From positions 1,674,001-1,738,000 of the forward strand of contig NZ_CP015102.1 of assembly GCF_002214485.1 (NCBI RefSeq): a DNA stretch of 64,000 nucleotides, written 5' to 3'. Source of the DNA: Thermococcus pacificus (GTDB lineage Archaea; Methanobacteriota_B; Thermococci; Thermococcales; Thermococcaceae). The notes below the pieces were generated by a model. The model was not told the DNA's origin, searched no databases, and worked only from the letters and a program-made list of their open reading frames with translations. Within the stretch, counting starts at the first letter, position 1; the number at the start of each line of letters is the position of its first letter. This document shows positions 43,832 to 53,043 of the stretch, piece by piece. The translations under genes and the position numbers were made by a program.

Positions 43832-45199
43832 TCACTCCTGGCAGCACTTCTCCTTCATGCTCGCCGGCAGAATTTCCTTGAAGCCCGTGTACTTCCAGAG
43901 GGCCTTCGGGAGCTTCACGACGCCTTCCTCTGTCTGGTGGTTCTCGAGGATAGCGACGATGGCCCTTGAGGTGGCTATGGCAGTCGAGTTGAGCGTGTGG
44001 ACGAAGCGCGGCTTCTCGTGGGTCTTATCGCGGAAGCGGATGTTTAAGCGCCTCGCCTGCCACTCCGTACAGTTGCTCGCTGAAACAACTTCCCTGAACT
44101 TGCCCTGGCCGGCCATCCACGCCTCGATATCGTACTTTTTAGCCGCAACGTAGCCGAGGTCGCCAGTGCAGATGTTCACGACGCGGTAGGGTATCTCAAG
44201 CTCCTGGAATATTTCCTCTGCGTTGGTTATGAGCTTCTCGTGCCACTCCCAGCTCTCCTCCGGGCGGGAATAGACGAACTGCTCGACCTTGTGGAACTGG
44301 TGGACGCGGAAGATTCCCTTCGTGTCCTTTCCTGCCGTTCCCGCTTCCTTCCTGAAGCACGGCGAAACGCCGACGTAGAGGAGAGGTAAATCCTTACCCT
44401 CAATTATCTCGTTGGCGTGCATTCCAGCTAATGGGTGCTCAGCCGTCGGGATGAGGTAGAGGTCCTCCCCCTCGACCTTGTAGATGACGTCCTCGAAGTC
44501 GCCGAAGCTGGTGACGCCCTCTTCAACAAAGCGACGCACCATGTAGGGCGGTATCACCGGGACGAAGCCCTTCTCGATGAGCCTGTCAAGGGCAAAGCGA
44601 ATCAAAGCTAAATCTAGTATTACAAGCTCGTTCATGAGGTAGTAGAAGCGCGCGCCGCTCACCTTCGCGGCCCTTTCGAGGTCGGCGCCCCTCAAAAGCT
44701 CCAGCATGTCGACGTGGAGCCTCGGCTTCCAGCTCAGAACCTCGTACTCCATCTTTCCGAGGCTCTGCTCCTTGAACGTATCGAGGAAGCCCTCCCAGAC
44801 CTTAGCTTTACCCCAGAACCTTATCGGGACGTTCTCGGTGTCGTCCTTTCCAACGGGAACGCTCTCGTGGGTTATGTTCGGGAGGCGCCAGAGGTAGTAG
44901 TCTATCTTCTTCCGGAGTTCTTCTACCTCTTTCTCCAGGGCCTCGATCTGCTTCACTATCTCGTTGCTCTTCGCCAGGAGGTCGTCTATCGGTTCACCGG
45001 CCTTCTTGCGCTTGCCTATCTGGACCGCAAGCCGGTTGCGCTCCTTCCTGAGCTGGTTTATCTTCCTGAGGTTCTCGCGCCACTTGGCGTCGAGTTCGAG
45101 GATTTCATCTATCCACTTGAGCTTCTCAAGCTCGCCGCGCTTGATGAGGTCGCCCTTGACGAGGTCGGGGTTTTCACGGATGAGCTTTATGTCCAGCAT
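43832..45199 (-). CDS. serS: seryl-tRNA synthetase
   Basis: A 455-residue class II synthetase of the bacterial/common archaeal type: N-terminal tRNA-binding coiled coil (about 30-100, with LRKERNRLAVQIGKRKKAGE), then the catalytic core with motif 2 (CFRKEAGTAGKDTKGIFRVH) and motif 3 (HTLNSTAIATSRAIVAILEN). The start at 45199 is used because an upstream frame would overlap moeA; AGGTGA lies just before it and a TATA-like CTTTTTTAAAC is at about 45230. The C-terminal MKEKCCQE tail is normal for Thermococcales. Confidence 0.96.
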   Translation of the reverse strand: MLDIKLIRENPDLVKGDLIKRGELEKLKWIDEILELDAKWRENLRKINQLRKERNRLAVQIGKRKKAGEPIDDLLAKSNEIVKQIEALEKEVEELRKKIDYYLWRLPNITHESVPVGKDDTENVPIRFWGKAKVWEGFLDTFKEQSLGKMEYEVLSWKPRLHVDMLELLRGADLERAAKVSGARFYYLMNELVILDLALIRFALDRLIEKGFVPVIPPYMVRRFVEEGVTSFGDFEDVIYKVEGEDLYLIPTAEHPLAGMHANEIIEGKDLPLLYVGVSPCFRKEAGTAGKDTKGIFRVHQFHKVEQFVYSRPEESWEWHEKLITNAEEIFQELEIPYRVVNICTGDLGYVAAKKYDIEAWMAGQGKFREVVSASNCTEWQARRLNIRFRDKTHEKPRFVHTLNSTAIATSRAIVAILENHQTEEGVVKLPKALWKYTGFKEILPASMKEKCCQE

Positions 45200-45272
45200 A
45201 GTCTTCACCTGGGGATGGAACGGTAAGGAGTTTAAAAAAGGTTTTGATGAGGGGATTGGAGGAGCGACGAAA

Positions 45273-46475
45273 TCAGCCGAAGAACGTAACCTCGACCTCT
45301 TCCCCCGCCTCGAGTATCTCGACGTTCTCCGGAACCTCGATGAAGCCGTCGGCATCGACGAAGCTGGTAACAGCTCCGCTTCCCTTCAGTATCGGCACCG
45401 CTTTCTCGCCATCTATCTTCACGGGCAGGAACTGCCTCCTTCCTTTGACGGAGAAGACCTTGTGGGCGAGCCTCTTCTTAACTTTCCTGACCTCACCCTC
45501 CCTTCCGATGAGCTTCCTGAGAAGCGGCGCGACGAGTAGCGTAAAGTTCGTCAGGCAGCTGGTAGGATAACCGGGGAGACCGAAGACGGGCTTCCCATCG
45601 ATGAGGCCTATAACCGTCGGCTTGCCGGGCTGTATTGCTATGCCGTGTATCTTCACCTCGCCGAGCTCCTCAACGATGGAGTTCGTCAGATCCCTTATGC
45701 CGCCGCTTGCACCGCCGCTGAGCAGGACGACGTCGCAGCACTCCACACCCTTCTCAATGAGCGCTTTAAGGTTCTCGCGGTCGTCCCGCGCTATTCCAAG
45801 GAAGAACGCCTCGCCGCCGAGCTCCCTGACGGCATCGGTTATGGCCCTCCCGTTGATGTCGTAAATCTGGCCGTGCCTCAGTTCGCTCCCCGGGGGAACG
45901 ATTTCGTTGCCCGTGCTTATAACCGCAACCTTCGGCTTCCTGAAGACGGGGACTTCCGCAATACCGACTGCAGAGAGGAGGGCCGTGTCCTTGAAAGTCA
46001 GCCTCGTTCCCCTCTTTAAGAGAGGTTCCCCCTTCGGGATGTCTGCCCCAGCCTTCATGACGCCGAGCGATGGATAAGCGGGTTTGTATATGATGACCTC
46101 ATCCCCATCCCTGCTGACGTCCTCGAACTGGATAACCGCATCGGCCCCCTTCGGGAGCGGTGCGCCGGTGGATATGTAGACCGCCTCGCCGGGCTTCAGC
46201 TCGATGTTCGGGGTGTCCCCGGCGTTTATCTCGCCGACCACCTTCAGCCTGACCGGCTCGCTCTCGCTCGCCATGAAGGTGTCCTCTGCCCTGACCGCGT
46301 AGCCGTCAACCGTCGCCCTGTCAAAGGGTGGGACGTCTATCGGAGAGACAACGTCCTCAGCGAGAACCCTGCCGAGGGCCTCCTCCAGAGGCACCTTCTC
46401 GACCTTCGGCTCGAGCGGGAATGAGTTGATAACCTCGAGTGCCTTCTCCAGGGGAACGACCTTTAGGAACGCCAT
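45273..46475 (-). CDS. moeA: molybdopterin molybdenumtransferase MoeA
   Basis: A 400-residue MoeA. Domains in order: MoeA N (FPLEPKVEKVPLEEALGRVL, DVPPFDRATVDGYAVRAEDT), the central MoCF-binding domain (VAVISTGNEIVPPGSELRHG, VLLSGGASGGIRDLTN, FGLPGYPTSCLTNF), and the C-terminal beta domain (SGAVTSFVDADGFIEVPENV). It inserts Mo or W into the pterin; in Thermococcales, which rely on tungsten oxidoreductases, W is the likely metal. It carries a conspicuous structured region upstream (46559-46618). RBS GGGTGAT. Confidence 0.94.
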   Translation of the reverse strand: MAFLKVVPLEKALEVINSFPLEPKVEKVPLEEALGRVLAEDVVSPIDVPPFDRATVDGYAVRAEDTFMASESEPVRLKVVGEINAGDTPNIELKPGEAVYISTGAPLPKGADAVIQFEDVSRDGDEVIIYKPAYPSLGVMKAGADIPKGEPLLKRGTRLTFKDTALLSAVGIAEVPVFRKPKVAVISTGNEIVPPGSELRHGQIYDINGRAITDAVRELGGEAFFLGIARDDRENLKALIEKGVECCDVVLLSGGASGGIRDLTNSIVEELGEVKIHGIAIQPGKPTVIGLIDGKPVFGLPGYPTSCLTNFTLLVAPLLRKLIGREGEVRKVKKRLAHKVFSVKGRRQFLPVKIDGEKAVPILKGSGAVTSFVDADGFIEVPENVEILEAGEEVEVTFFG

Positions 46476-46558
46476 TCTATCACCCTGAGAAAAGAAGAAG
46501 GCTTTCTATAAATGGGTTGCGTAAGCGGAGGTGTTTACTTCCCGCGGCCAGAGTTTAT

Positions 46559-46618
46559 CCGGGCGAAGATTATCCTCGCGGGGATAATGTTGAAGGGCCT
46601 ATAAAGCCAGCCGCCCGG
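46559..46618. other. nested inverted repeats upstream of moeA
   Basis: CCGGGCG (46559-46565) pairs with CGCCCGG (46612-46618). Between them ATTATCC (46569-46575) pairs with GGATAAT (46582-46588) around TCGCGG, and GGC-CTATAAA-GCC makes a third hairpin. Together they can form a three-way junction. Alternatively TTTATAG inside the third hairpin is a TATA box for moeA. Location within the moeA leader suggests a regulatory RNA or operator; no known riboswitch class is recognised. Confidence 0.45.
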
Positions 46619-46646
46619 AACTGTGGAAAATCTTAAAGAACGGAGT

Positions 46647-46802
46647 TCACCACTCCTCGTCCTCTTCCCAGTCCTCTTCCTCCCACTCCTCTTCCCACTC
46701 TTCCTCGTCGAACTCGTCCTCCTCCAGCTCCCACTCTTCCTCTTCCTCGAAGAGCTCTTCTTCGAACTCCTCAACTTTCTTCTTTTTCTTAGGAGGCTGC
46801 AT
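46647..46802 (-). CDS. 51-residue highly acidic protein
   Basis: A small gene with a GGGGATCGGG site and a TATA box (GTTTATAAGCC on the minus strand, near 46834). The product starts MQPPKKKKKVEEF and then consists almost wholly of Glu, Asp and Trp (for example EEEWELEEDEFDEEEWEEEW). A basic head followed by a long acidic, Trp-spaced tail is unusual; it could mimic nucleic acid or bind basic proteins. No family is recognised. The regular GAG/GAA codon use and intact start and stop support a real gene. Confidence 0.7.
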   Translation of the reverse strand: MQPPKKKKKVEEFEEELFEEEEEWELEEDEFDEEEWEEEWEEEDWEEDEEW

Positions 46803-46932
46803 CCCGATCCCCGTTTCTACTTCCGGATTATGGCTTATAAACTTTTTTCCACCAATTTAAGCCCCTCTCAGGCCAAATTTCGTAATTCGGGCGGTTAGAA
46901 AGGTTTTTAATTGATGAAACCAAGTGATGACC

Positions 46933-47700
46933 ATGAGAGTGGCGATTGTAACCAGCGATCCCCGCATTTACTACGTATCCACGAAGGTGCTGAAGGAGTA
47001 CGGCATACCGTTCCGCAGCCTCAGGGTGGGGGAGAAAATCCCCTTCGACGTTGAGGTCGTGCTCACCTCGGAATCGGACTACGACCGCATAGACTTTCCA
47101 GTCAAGGTTGTCGTGAGGGACGAAGGGTTTATAGATGAGCTGCTATCGAAGCTTGAGGGACGGGAGAGGTTCCAGAGGATTTACATAGCCATAGACCCCG
47201 GTGAGAGGCCGGGCCTGAGCGTCGTCGCGGACAACCGCGTGATAGAGGTGCACCACCTGAAGAACCCAAGGGACGTTGGGATTATAATAGACCTGCTCGA
47301 GAAGTATCCGGGCGCTAAAATCAAGATTGGACACGGGGCAAAGAGACAGAGGGTGCTCATGCTTAAGGCCCTCGCCGATTTGCTGGGCTACGATTACCCG
47401 GTAATCATCGTGAACGAGTCGAGAACCACCCCGAAGGTTGGGGGGATGGAAGTATCGCAGGTTCAGGACATAGTGGCGGCGATAAACATAGGGCTCCGCG
47501 AGGGGAGAGAGGTCTCAATCGGCGAGATTCTCGAGGTCAAGGAGCCCACTAAGCGTGAGATAGAAGACATCAAAAGGCGAAGCCGCGAACTGAGCGGCAA
47601 CATCACGATATCCTCTAAGCTGGCCCGTGAGGTGGCGGTGGGCAATCTGACACTGGAGGAAGCGATAGAGAGGCAAAGGAAAAGGAGGAGGTCAAAATGA
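46933..47700 (+). CDS. predicted RNase H-fold protein coupled to cdc48
   Basis: A 255-residue protein. Residues 1-75 form an unassigned alpha/beta domain ([20 protein letters not shown]). From about 80 it looks like a RuvC/RNase H-like fold: [20 protein letters not shown] with Asp88, [10 protein letters not shown] with Glu162, and [16 protein letters not shown] with Asp179, the spacing of the three acidic catalytic residues of that fold. A basic helical tail follows (RQRKRRRSK). Its stop overlaps the cdc48 start by ATGA. The family is not named by me; nuclease activity is inference. Start 46933 is preferred over GTG 46924 because GTGATG serves as ribosome-binding site. Confidence 0.75.
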   Translation: MRVAIVTSDPRIYYVSTKVLKEYGIPFRSLRVGEKIPFDVEVVLTSESDYDRIDFPVKVVVRDEGFIDELLSKLEGRERFQRIYIAIDPGERPGLSVVADNRVIEVHHLKNPRDVGIIIDLLEKYPGAKIKIGHGAKRQRVLMLKALADLLGYDYPVIIVNESRTTPKVGGMEVSQVQDIVAAINIGLREGREVSIGEILEVKEPTKREIEDIKRRSRELSGNITISSKLAREVAVGNLTLEEAIERQRKRRRSK

Positions 47701-50210
47701 TCTTCGGTAAGGATGAGGAGAGGTATGAGAAAATCAAGCTCCGCGTTGCGGAGGCCCTCAAAAGGGACGTCGGCAGGGGGATAGTCAGGTTCGACAGGAG
47801 GTACCAGAAGCAGCTCGGCGTTGAGCCGGGGGACATAGTCGAGCTCATAGGCGAGCGTTCGACGGCGGCGATAGTCGCCAATCCGCACCCCGACGACCGC
47901 GGCCTTGACATCGTGAGGATGGACGGATACATAAGGAGGAACGCCGGCGTCAGCATAGGCGACTACGTAACGATCGCGAAGGCAGAGGTGCAGGAGGCCA
48001 AGAAGGTAACCCTCGCACCCGCCCAGAAGGGCGTCTTTATCCAGATCCCCGGCGAGATGGTGAAGGGGAACCTGCTCGGAAGGCCCGTCGTTAAAGGTGA
48101 CCTCGTCGTTGCCAGCAGCAGGAACGAGACGTACTACGGCGGTTCGCCCTTCGATGAACTGCTTAGGGGGCTCTTCGAGACAATGCCCCTGGGCTTCGGC
48201 GAGCTGAAGTTCGTCGTCGTCAACACGGTCCCGAAGGGAATCGTCCAGATAACCTACAACACCGAAGTCGAGGTTCTCCCGCAGGCCGTCGAGGTTCGCG
48301 AGGAGGCCATCCCCGAGGTGACCTACGAGGACATAGGCGGCCTGAGCGACGCAATTCAGAAGATACGCGAGATGGTCGAACTCCCGCTCAAGCACCCGGA
48401 GCTGTTCGAGAGGCTTGGAATAGAGCCTCCAAAGGGTGTGCTCCTCTACGGTCCGCCGGGAACAGGTAAGACTCTGTTGGCAAAGGCAGTCGCCAACGAG
48501 GCCAACGCCCACTTCATAGCCATCAACGGTCCAGAAATCATGAGTAAGTTCTACGGAGAGAGCGAGGAAAGGCTGAGGGAGATATTCAAGGAGGCCGAGG
48601 AGAACGCCCCGGCGATAATCTTCATCGACGAGATTGATGCAATAGCTCCTAAGAGGGAAGAGGTAGTTGGAGAGGTTGAGAAGAGAGTCGTTTCACAGCT
48701 GCTCACCCTGATGGACGGTCTGAAGGGGCGCGGGAAGGTCATAGTCATCGCCGCAACCAACAGGCCGGACGCCCTCGACCCCGCGCTGAGGAGGCCCGGA
48801 CGCTTCGACAGGGAGATAGAGGTCGGCGTTCCGGACAAAGCGGGGAGGAAGGAGATACTCCAGATACACACAAGGGGAATGCCCCTCGAGCCGGACTACG
48901 ATAAGGAGACCGTCCTGAGGGTTCTGCGGGGGCTCATGAAGAGGAAGACCTTCGATGAGGGCACTCTCAAGAGGGTCATTGAAAGGGTCGAGGATGCGAG
49001 GAGTGAGGACGAGGTCAAGGAAGCCCTCAAGAGCGAAAGTGAAGTCTATGCAGAGGTGAGAACACGCCTCATAGACAGGATGCTCGACGAGATAGCCGAC
49101 AAGACCCACGGCTTCGTCGGTGCTGATTTGGCCGCCCTCGCCAGGGAAGCTGCCATGGTTGTCCTCAGGAGGCTCATAAATGAGGGTAAAGTCAGTCCGG
49201 AGCAGGAGAGAATCCCACCGGAGGTTCTCCAGGAGCTCCGTGTGAGGAAGGCTGACTTCTACGAGGCCCTGAAGATGGTCGAGCCTTCCGCGCTCAGGGA
49301 AGTCCTGCTGGAGGTTCCCAATGTCCACTGGGACGACGTCGGCGGACTTGAAGAGGTGAAGCAGGAGCTCCGCGAAGCTGTAGAGTGGCCGCTCAAGTAC
49401 CCGAAGGCATTCCAGAGGCTCGGAATAGAACCGCCCCGGGGAATACTCCTCTACGGCCCGCCCGGAACAGGTAAGACGCTCCTCGCTAAGGCGGTGGCGA
49501 CGGAGAGTGAGGCCAACTTCATCGGAATCCGCGGGCCGGAGGTTCTCTCCAAGTGGGTCGGTGAGAGCGAGAAGCGCGTGAGGGAAATATTCAGGAAGGC
49601 CCGTCAGGCCGCTCCAACAGTGGTCTTCATAGACGAGATAGACGCCATAGCGCCTGCAAGGGGCATGGAGGGCGACCGCGTTACCGACAGGCTCATCAAC
49701 CAGCTCCTGACGGAGATGGACGGCATCGAGAGGAACAGCGGCGTAGTTGTTATAGCGGCAACCAACAGGCCGGACATTCTCGACCCCGCACTGCTCAGGC
49801 CGGGAAGGTTCGACAGGCTGATACTCGTTCCAGCTCCCGATGAGAAGGCCAGGCTGGAGATACTCAAAGTGCACACAAGGCGCGTCCCCCTCGCCGAGGA
49901 CGTTAACCTCAGGGAGCTTGCCAAGAGAACAGAGGGCTACAGCGGTGCCGACATTGAGGCCCTGGTGAGGGAGGCCGCACTCATAGCGATGCGCAGGATA
50001 ATGCGGGAGCTTCCAGAGGAGCTCGTCGAGGAAGAGAGCGAGGAGTTCCTTGAGAAGCTCAAGGTGTCCAGGAAGGACTTCGAGGAGGCGCTGAAGAAGG
50101 TCCGCCCGAGCATAACGCCCTATATGGTCGAGTACTACAAGAACTTCGAGGAGAACAGGAGGCGCAGTGGGGAGAAAGGGGCGAAGGGCCCCGACTACTA
50201 CACCTTCTGA
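47697..50210 (+). CDS. cdc48: Cdc48/VCP (p97) AAA ATPase
   Basis: An 837-residue double AAA+ unfoldase. The N domain (1-200) has the double-psi barrel ([20 protein letters not shown]). D1 and D2 each have Walker A GPPGTGKT (near residues 252 and 587), Walker [13 protein letters not shown] or [12 protein letters not shown], and ATNRPD sensor 1. The linker after D1 ([20 protein letters not shown]) is longer than usual. It extracts and unfolds proteins, delivering them to the proteasome. The C-terminus DYYTF resembles the HbYX-like end that docks on the 20S proteasome. Confidence 0.96.
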   Translation: MIFGKDEERYEKIKLRVAEALKRDVGRGIVRFDRRYQKQLGVEPGDIVELIGERSTAAIVANPHPDDRGLDIVRMDGYIRRNAGVSIGDYVTIAKAEVQEAKKVTLAPAQKGVFIQIPGEMVKGNLLGRPVVKGDLVVASSRNETYYGGSPFDELLRGLFETMPLGFGELKFVVVNTVPKGIVQITYNTEVEVLPQAVEVREEAIPEVTYEDIGGLSDAIQKIREMVELPLKHPELFERLGIEPPKGVLLYGPPGTGKTLLAKAVANEANAHFIAINGPEIMSKFYGESEERLREIFKEAEENAPAIIFIDEIDAIAPKREEVVGEVEKRVVSQLLTLMDGLKGRGKVIVIAATNRPDALDPALRRPGRFDREIEVGVPDKAGRKEILQIHTRGMPLEPDYDKETVLRVLRGLMKRKTFDEGTLKRVIERVEDARSEDEVKEALKSESEVYAEVRTRLIDRMLDEIADKTHGFVGADLAALAREAAMVVLRRLINEGKVSPEQERIPPEVLQELRVRKADFYEALKMVEPSALREVLLEVPNVHWDDVGGLEEVKQELREAVEWPLKYPKAFQRLGIEPPRGILLYGPPGTGKTLLAKAVATESEANFIGIRGPEVLSKWVGESEKRVREIFRKARQAAPTVVFIDEIDAIAPARGMEGDRVTDRLINQLLTEMDGIERNSGVVVIAATNRPDILDPALLRPGRFDRLILVPAPDEKARLEILKVHTRRVPLAEDVNLRELAKRTEGYSGADIEALVREAALIAMRRIMRELPEELVEEESEEFLEKLKVSRKDFEEALKKVRPSITPYMVEYYKNFEENRRRSGEKGAKGPDYYTF

Positions 50211-50230
50211 TCCCATTTCTTTTTGGAAAA

Positions 50231-50240
50231 AGTTTTATAC
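50231..50240 (+). promoter_or_regulatory. TATA box of the PRC-barrel gene
   Basis: AGTTTTATAC is about 50 bases upstream of the ATG at 50286 and excludes the in-frame start at 50223, which would precede it. Confidence 0.5.
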
Positions 50241-50285
50241 GTTGGTGCCCAAGAGCTTACACGATTAAACCGAGGGGTGGCGAAA

Positions 50286-50594
50286 ATGGTCAAGATAATG
50301 GCTTCCAAGCTTAGGGACGTTGAGCTTATAACCGACACCGGTGTAAGGCTCGGCTGGGTCTACGACCTTAGCTTCGATGAGGAAACCGGCGATATTCTTG
50401 TGATAGTTGCCGAGCCAGACGAAGACCTCGACACCAGCGAGTTCGTTACCGACCACGAGGGACTCCTCCTCGTCCCGGTCAGCGCGGTGAAGAGCATCGG
50501 AGAGGTCATAATCATAGACTCGACCAAGCTCGCGGTGAAGTCAAAGCTCAGGAGGCCGCCCACAGCCTCTGCCCTGACCGGAAAGGGCGAGTGA
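50286..50594 (+). CDS. PRC-barrel domain protein
   Basis: A 102-residue protein: PRC-barrel fold shown by DVELITDTGVRLGWVYDLSF, GDILVIVAEPDEDL and VPVSAVKSIGEVIIIDSTKL. Single PRC-barrel proteins of archaea are of unsettled function; in bacteria the fold appears in RimM and photosynthetic reaction centres and mediates protein-RNA or protein-protein contacts. Here it follows cdc48 after 75 nt with its own TATA element. Start 50286 by promoter position. Confidence 0.82.
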   Translation: MVKIMASKLRDVELITDTGVRLGWVYDLSFDEETGDILVIVAEPDEDLDTSEFVTDHEGLLLVPVSAVKSIGEVIIIDSTKLAVKSKLRRPPTASALTGKGE

Positions 50595-50595
50595 G

Positions 50596-51303
50596 TCAGT
50601 AGCCGTCGTAGAGTCTCTCCGCGAGGAACCGCGGGAGACCCGCTTCCAATATCTTTCTCGCGGCTTCTTCCACATCGTATTCCACCCGGTGGAACTCGAC
50701 GTTGTCCGGGGGTTCTTCTTCAGTGTCCATGATGGCATAGGCCGCTCTCCATTTCCCGTCACGGGGCTGGCCGACACTTCCAGGGTTTATTATCCTTCTC
50801 CCTCCAAGGAGCTTCAGCATCGGTACGTGGGTGTGCCCCACCAGCAGGTCGTCCTGCTTTATGTAGCTCAGAACGGCTTTGAACTCGCTATCGGGGAGCC
50901 AGGGGAAGAGATACTCATCGAGGGGTGCCCTCGGTGAACCGTGGATGAGCAAATAGCTCCTCCCTCTATCGTCGGTGAAGAGTTGCCTAACAGGGAGCCT
51001 TCTCAGAAATTCAAGGTTCTCGATACTCATGACCCGCTGGTGCCACCTCACAGCCTCCCTCGCGTAGGGGTTGAAGCCCCAGTCGAGGCCGAAAGCGACA
51101 GCGTTGTCGTGGTTTCCACGAACGCAGAGGAAAGTTCTCTTTTCCATCTGCTCTCGAACGAACTCAACGACCTCGTTTGGTGAAGCGCCGTAACCTACCA
51201 AATCTCCCATGCAGAGGATTGCATCCGCTTTCTTAATCTCTTTCCAGACGGCCTGGAGGGCTTCCCAGTTTGAGTGGATGTCTGAGATGAGGGCGATGAT
51301 CAT
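50596..51303 (-). CDS. metallophosphoesterase (YfcE/MJ0936-like)
   Basis: A 235-residue calcineurin-like phosphoesterase: metal motifs IALISDIHSNWEAL, LCMGDLVGYGA, RGNHDNAV, LIHGSPRAP and DDLLVGHTHVPML. These supply Asp, His, Asn and the terminal GHTH. Members of the MJ0936 group hydrolyse phosphodiesters in vitro; the natural substrate is unknown. Start 51303 (MIIALISDIHSN) fits. Convergent with the PRC-barrel gene with 1 nt between stops. Confidence 0.92.
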   Translation of the reverse strand: MIIALISDIHSNWEALQAVWKEIKKADAILCMGDLVGYGASPNEVVEFVREQMEKRTFLCVRGNHDNAVAFGLDWGFNPYAREAVRWHQRVMSIENLEFLRRLPVRQLFTDDRGRSYLLIHGSPRAPLDEYLFPWLPDSEFKAVLSYIKQDDLLVGHTHVPMLKLLGGRRIINPGSVGQPRDGKWRAAYAIMDTEEEPPDNVEFHRVEYDVEEAARKILEAGLPRFLAERLYDGY

Positions 51304-51396
51304 GGCACTTCCCAAAACCGTTTGAGAAGCTCACGTTAAAACACTTACCGGACGAGAACCAACGAATGAAAAGGGAATTGGAAGAAAGAGAAGGGC

Positions 51397-52794
51397 TCAC
51401 TCCTTCTTCTGCTTCTTCTTCCAGTTGCTCCACTTGTAGAGCGCCGCGAGGGACTTGATGGCCCTCTCCGGCTCCGGATAGGCTGGAATGCCCTCCTCGT
51501 TGAGCATGTCGATGGCTTCCTTGGCCTCTATTCCACCGACGATGGCAACGACGAGTGGCTTCTTCCTTCCGCTCTCGTTGTACTCGCGGATGACTATCTT
51601 CGCGAGGTCACGCGGGTCGAGCACAGCCGTCTGGCAGTAGAGAACGGCTATGCTGTGCATCTCGGGGTGGGCGAGCGCATCGCGAATGGCTCCCTCGTAG
51701 CTCTCCGCTCCCGCCATACCGGTGAGGTCGACCGGGTTCTTGTAGCTTCCGAAGGGCGGCATGTGGTTGGCGAAGACCTTAAGCTCCTCCAGGTTGTCGT
51801 AGAGGTGGAGTCCCTCTTCCTCGGCAGCGTCGGTGGCCATAACGCCTATTCCACCGCCGTTGGTGAGGATTACGACGTTCTCGCCCTCTGGCTCAGGCAG
51901 GTTGCTGAGCGTTCTCGCCCAGTCAAAGGCCTCTCCGATGGTCAGAGCGCGGAGAACGCCGCTCTGCTTGAAGGCGGCGGTGTAGATGCTGTCTGCTCCA
52001 GCAAGGCTTCCGGTGTGGCTTGCGGCGGCCTTGGCACCGCGCTCGCTCCTTCCAGCCTTTATGATGATGATCGGCTTCTTCATGCTGACCTTCTTTGCGG
52101 TCTCCATGAACTTCCTTCCGTCCTTCACGCCCTCCATGTAGATAAGTATGGCGCCGGTGTTCTCATCCTCCTCGAAGTATTCGAGCAGGTCAGCGTCGTC
52201 GATGTCGCTCTTGTTTCCAATGCTGACGACCGCTGAGAGGCCGACCTTCTCAAGTATCGTCCAGCCCATGAGGGCTATTCCGAGGGCACCGCTCTGACTG
52301 ATGAGGGCGAGCTTGCCCGGCATGACGTCGGTCGGGCCGAAGGTAGCGTTGAGCTTCTCCGGGGTGTAAACGACACCGAAGATGTTCGGACCGAGGATCC
52401 TCATGCCGTACTTGTGAGCGGTCTCGACGAGCTGCTGCTCGATCTTCTTGCCCTCCTCACCCAGCTCACCGAAGCCGGAGCTGATGATCGGGAGAACCTT
52501 GACACCCTTCTGTCCACACTCCTCGACGACCTGCGGGACGAACTTGGCCGGGACAACTATGACGGCCATGTCAACCTCGTCGGGAACATCGAGGATGCTC
52601 TTGTAGACCGGGAACTTCCTTCCGCTGATCTCTATCTCACCGCCCTTGACGTTGACGGCGTATATCTTGCCCTCGTAGCCGTACTCAACGAGGTTCTTCA
52701 TAATTGCGTACCCTATCTTCCCGGGCGTTCCTGAAGCGCCTATAACTGCGACGCTCTTGGGCTTGAAAAGTGCCTCAATCCTTGAATCAGCCAT
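51397..52794 (-). CDS. acdA: ADP-forming acetyl-CoA synthetase, alpha subunit (ACS I-like)
   Basis: A 465-residue alpha subunit with CoA-binding domain (VAVIGASGTPGKIGYAIMKN), the GPNIFGVVYTP segment and the phospho-His in AAASHTGSLAGADSIY. Its sequence is strongly reminiscent of the ACS I alpha subunit of P. furiosus (PF1540), which in that organism lies apart from its beta subunit. No beta gene is next to this one either, so it may share the beta subunit at 26410 or another one outside. Start 52794 after AGAGGTGATAAGA; long upstream frame ignored. Confidence 0.93.
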   Translation of the reverse strand: MADSRIEALFKPKSVAVIGASGTPGKIGYAIMKNLVEYGYEGKIYAVNVKGGEIEISGRKFPVYKSILDVPDEVDMAVIVVPAKFVPQVVEECGQKGVKVLPIISSGFGELGEEGKKIEQQLVETAHKYGMRILGPNIFGVVYTPEKLNATFGPTDVMPGKLALISQSGALGIALMGWTILEKVGLSAVVSIGNKSDIDDADLLEYFEEDENTGAILIYMEGVKDGRKFMETAKKVSMKKPIIIIKAGRSERGAKAAASHTGSLAGADSIYTAAFKQSGVLRALTIGEAFDWARTLSNLPEPEGENVVILTNGGGIGVMATDAAEEEGLHLYDNLEELKVFANHMPPFGSYKNPVDLTGMAGAESYEGAIRDALAHPEMHSIAVLYCQTAVLDPRDLAKIVIREYNESGRKKPLVVAIVGGIEAKEAIDMLNEEGIPAYPEPERAIKSLAALYKWSNWKKKQKKE

Positions 52795-52866
52795 TCTTAT
52801 CACCTCTAATGACATTCCAGTTTTACGTCTATAAAATGCAGTTAAAACCTTTCCCTTCTCTTTTTG

Positions 52867-52931
52867 CCGATGAGAAAATCGACAGATGTTAAAACCCTGA
52901 AAATAATAGGTGATGAGTTTTAGCTCACTGA
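52867..52931 (+). ncRNA. possible C/D box-like RNA
   Basis: In a 250-bp spacer between acdA and the PsiE-like gene, the order CTGA (52897-52900), a 9-nt spacer, GTGATGA (52910-52916), an 11-nt guide-length segment (52917-52927) and CTGA (52928-52931) matches the D'-C'-guide-D half of an archaeal C/D sRNA. The 5' half is weaker: a CGATGA (near 52868-52873) would serve as box C but leaves an overlong first guide. Could be a degenerate guide or chance. Confidence 0.3.
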
Positions 52932-53043
52932 AATCAGTTAGGCTGCCCGTAATAACCTTTATTTCCCGGAAATTCTTCATCAGGAGAACCAGGTGGGAGA
53001 AAATCTTTAAAAGCAAACCCACAACAAAAATTAGGGTGATCTA

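Noticed and set aside
48693-50216. 507-codon frame on the minus strand opposite cdc48
   Set aside because: Shadow of the well-conserved cdc48 gene; no ribosome-binding site, no recognisable domain, composition mirrors the opposite coding strand.
52795-52815. TATCACCTCTAATGACAT as a TGM-like operator
   Set aside because: The TATCAC is explained by the acdA ribosome-binding site and the right half is degenerate.
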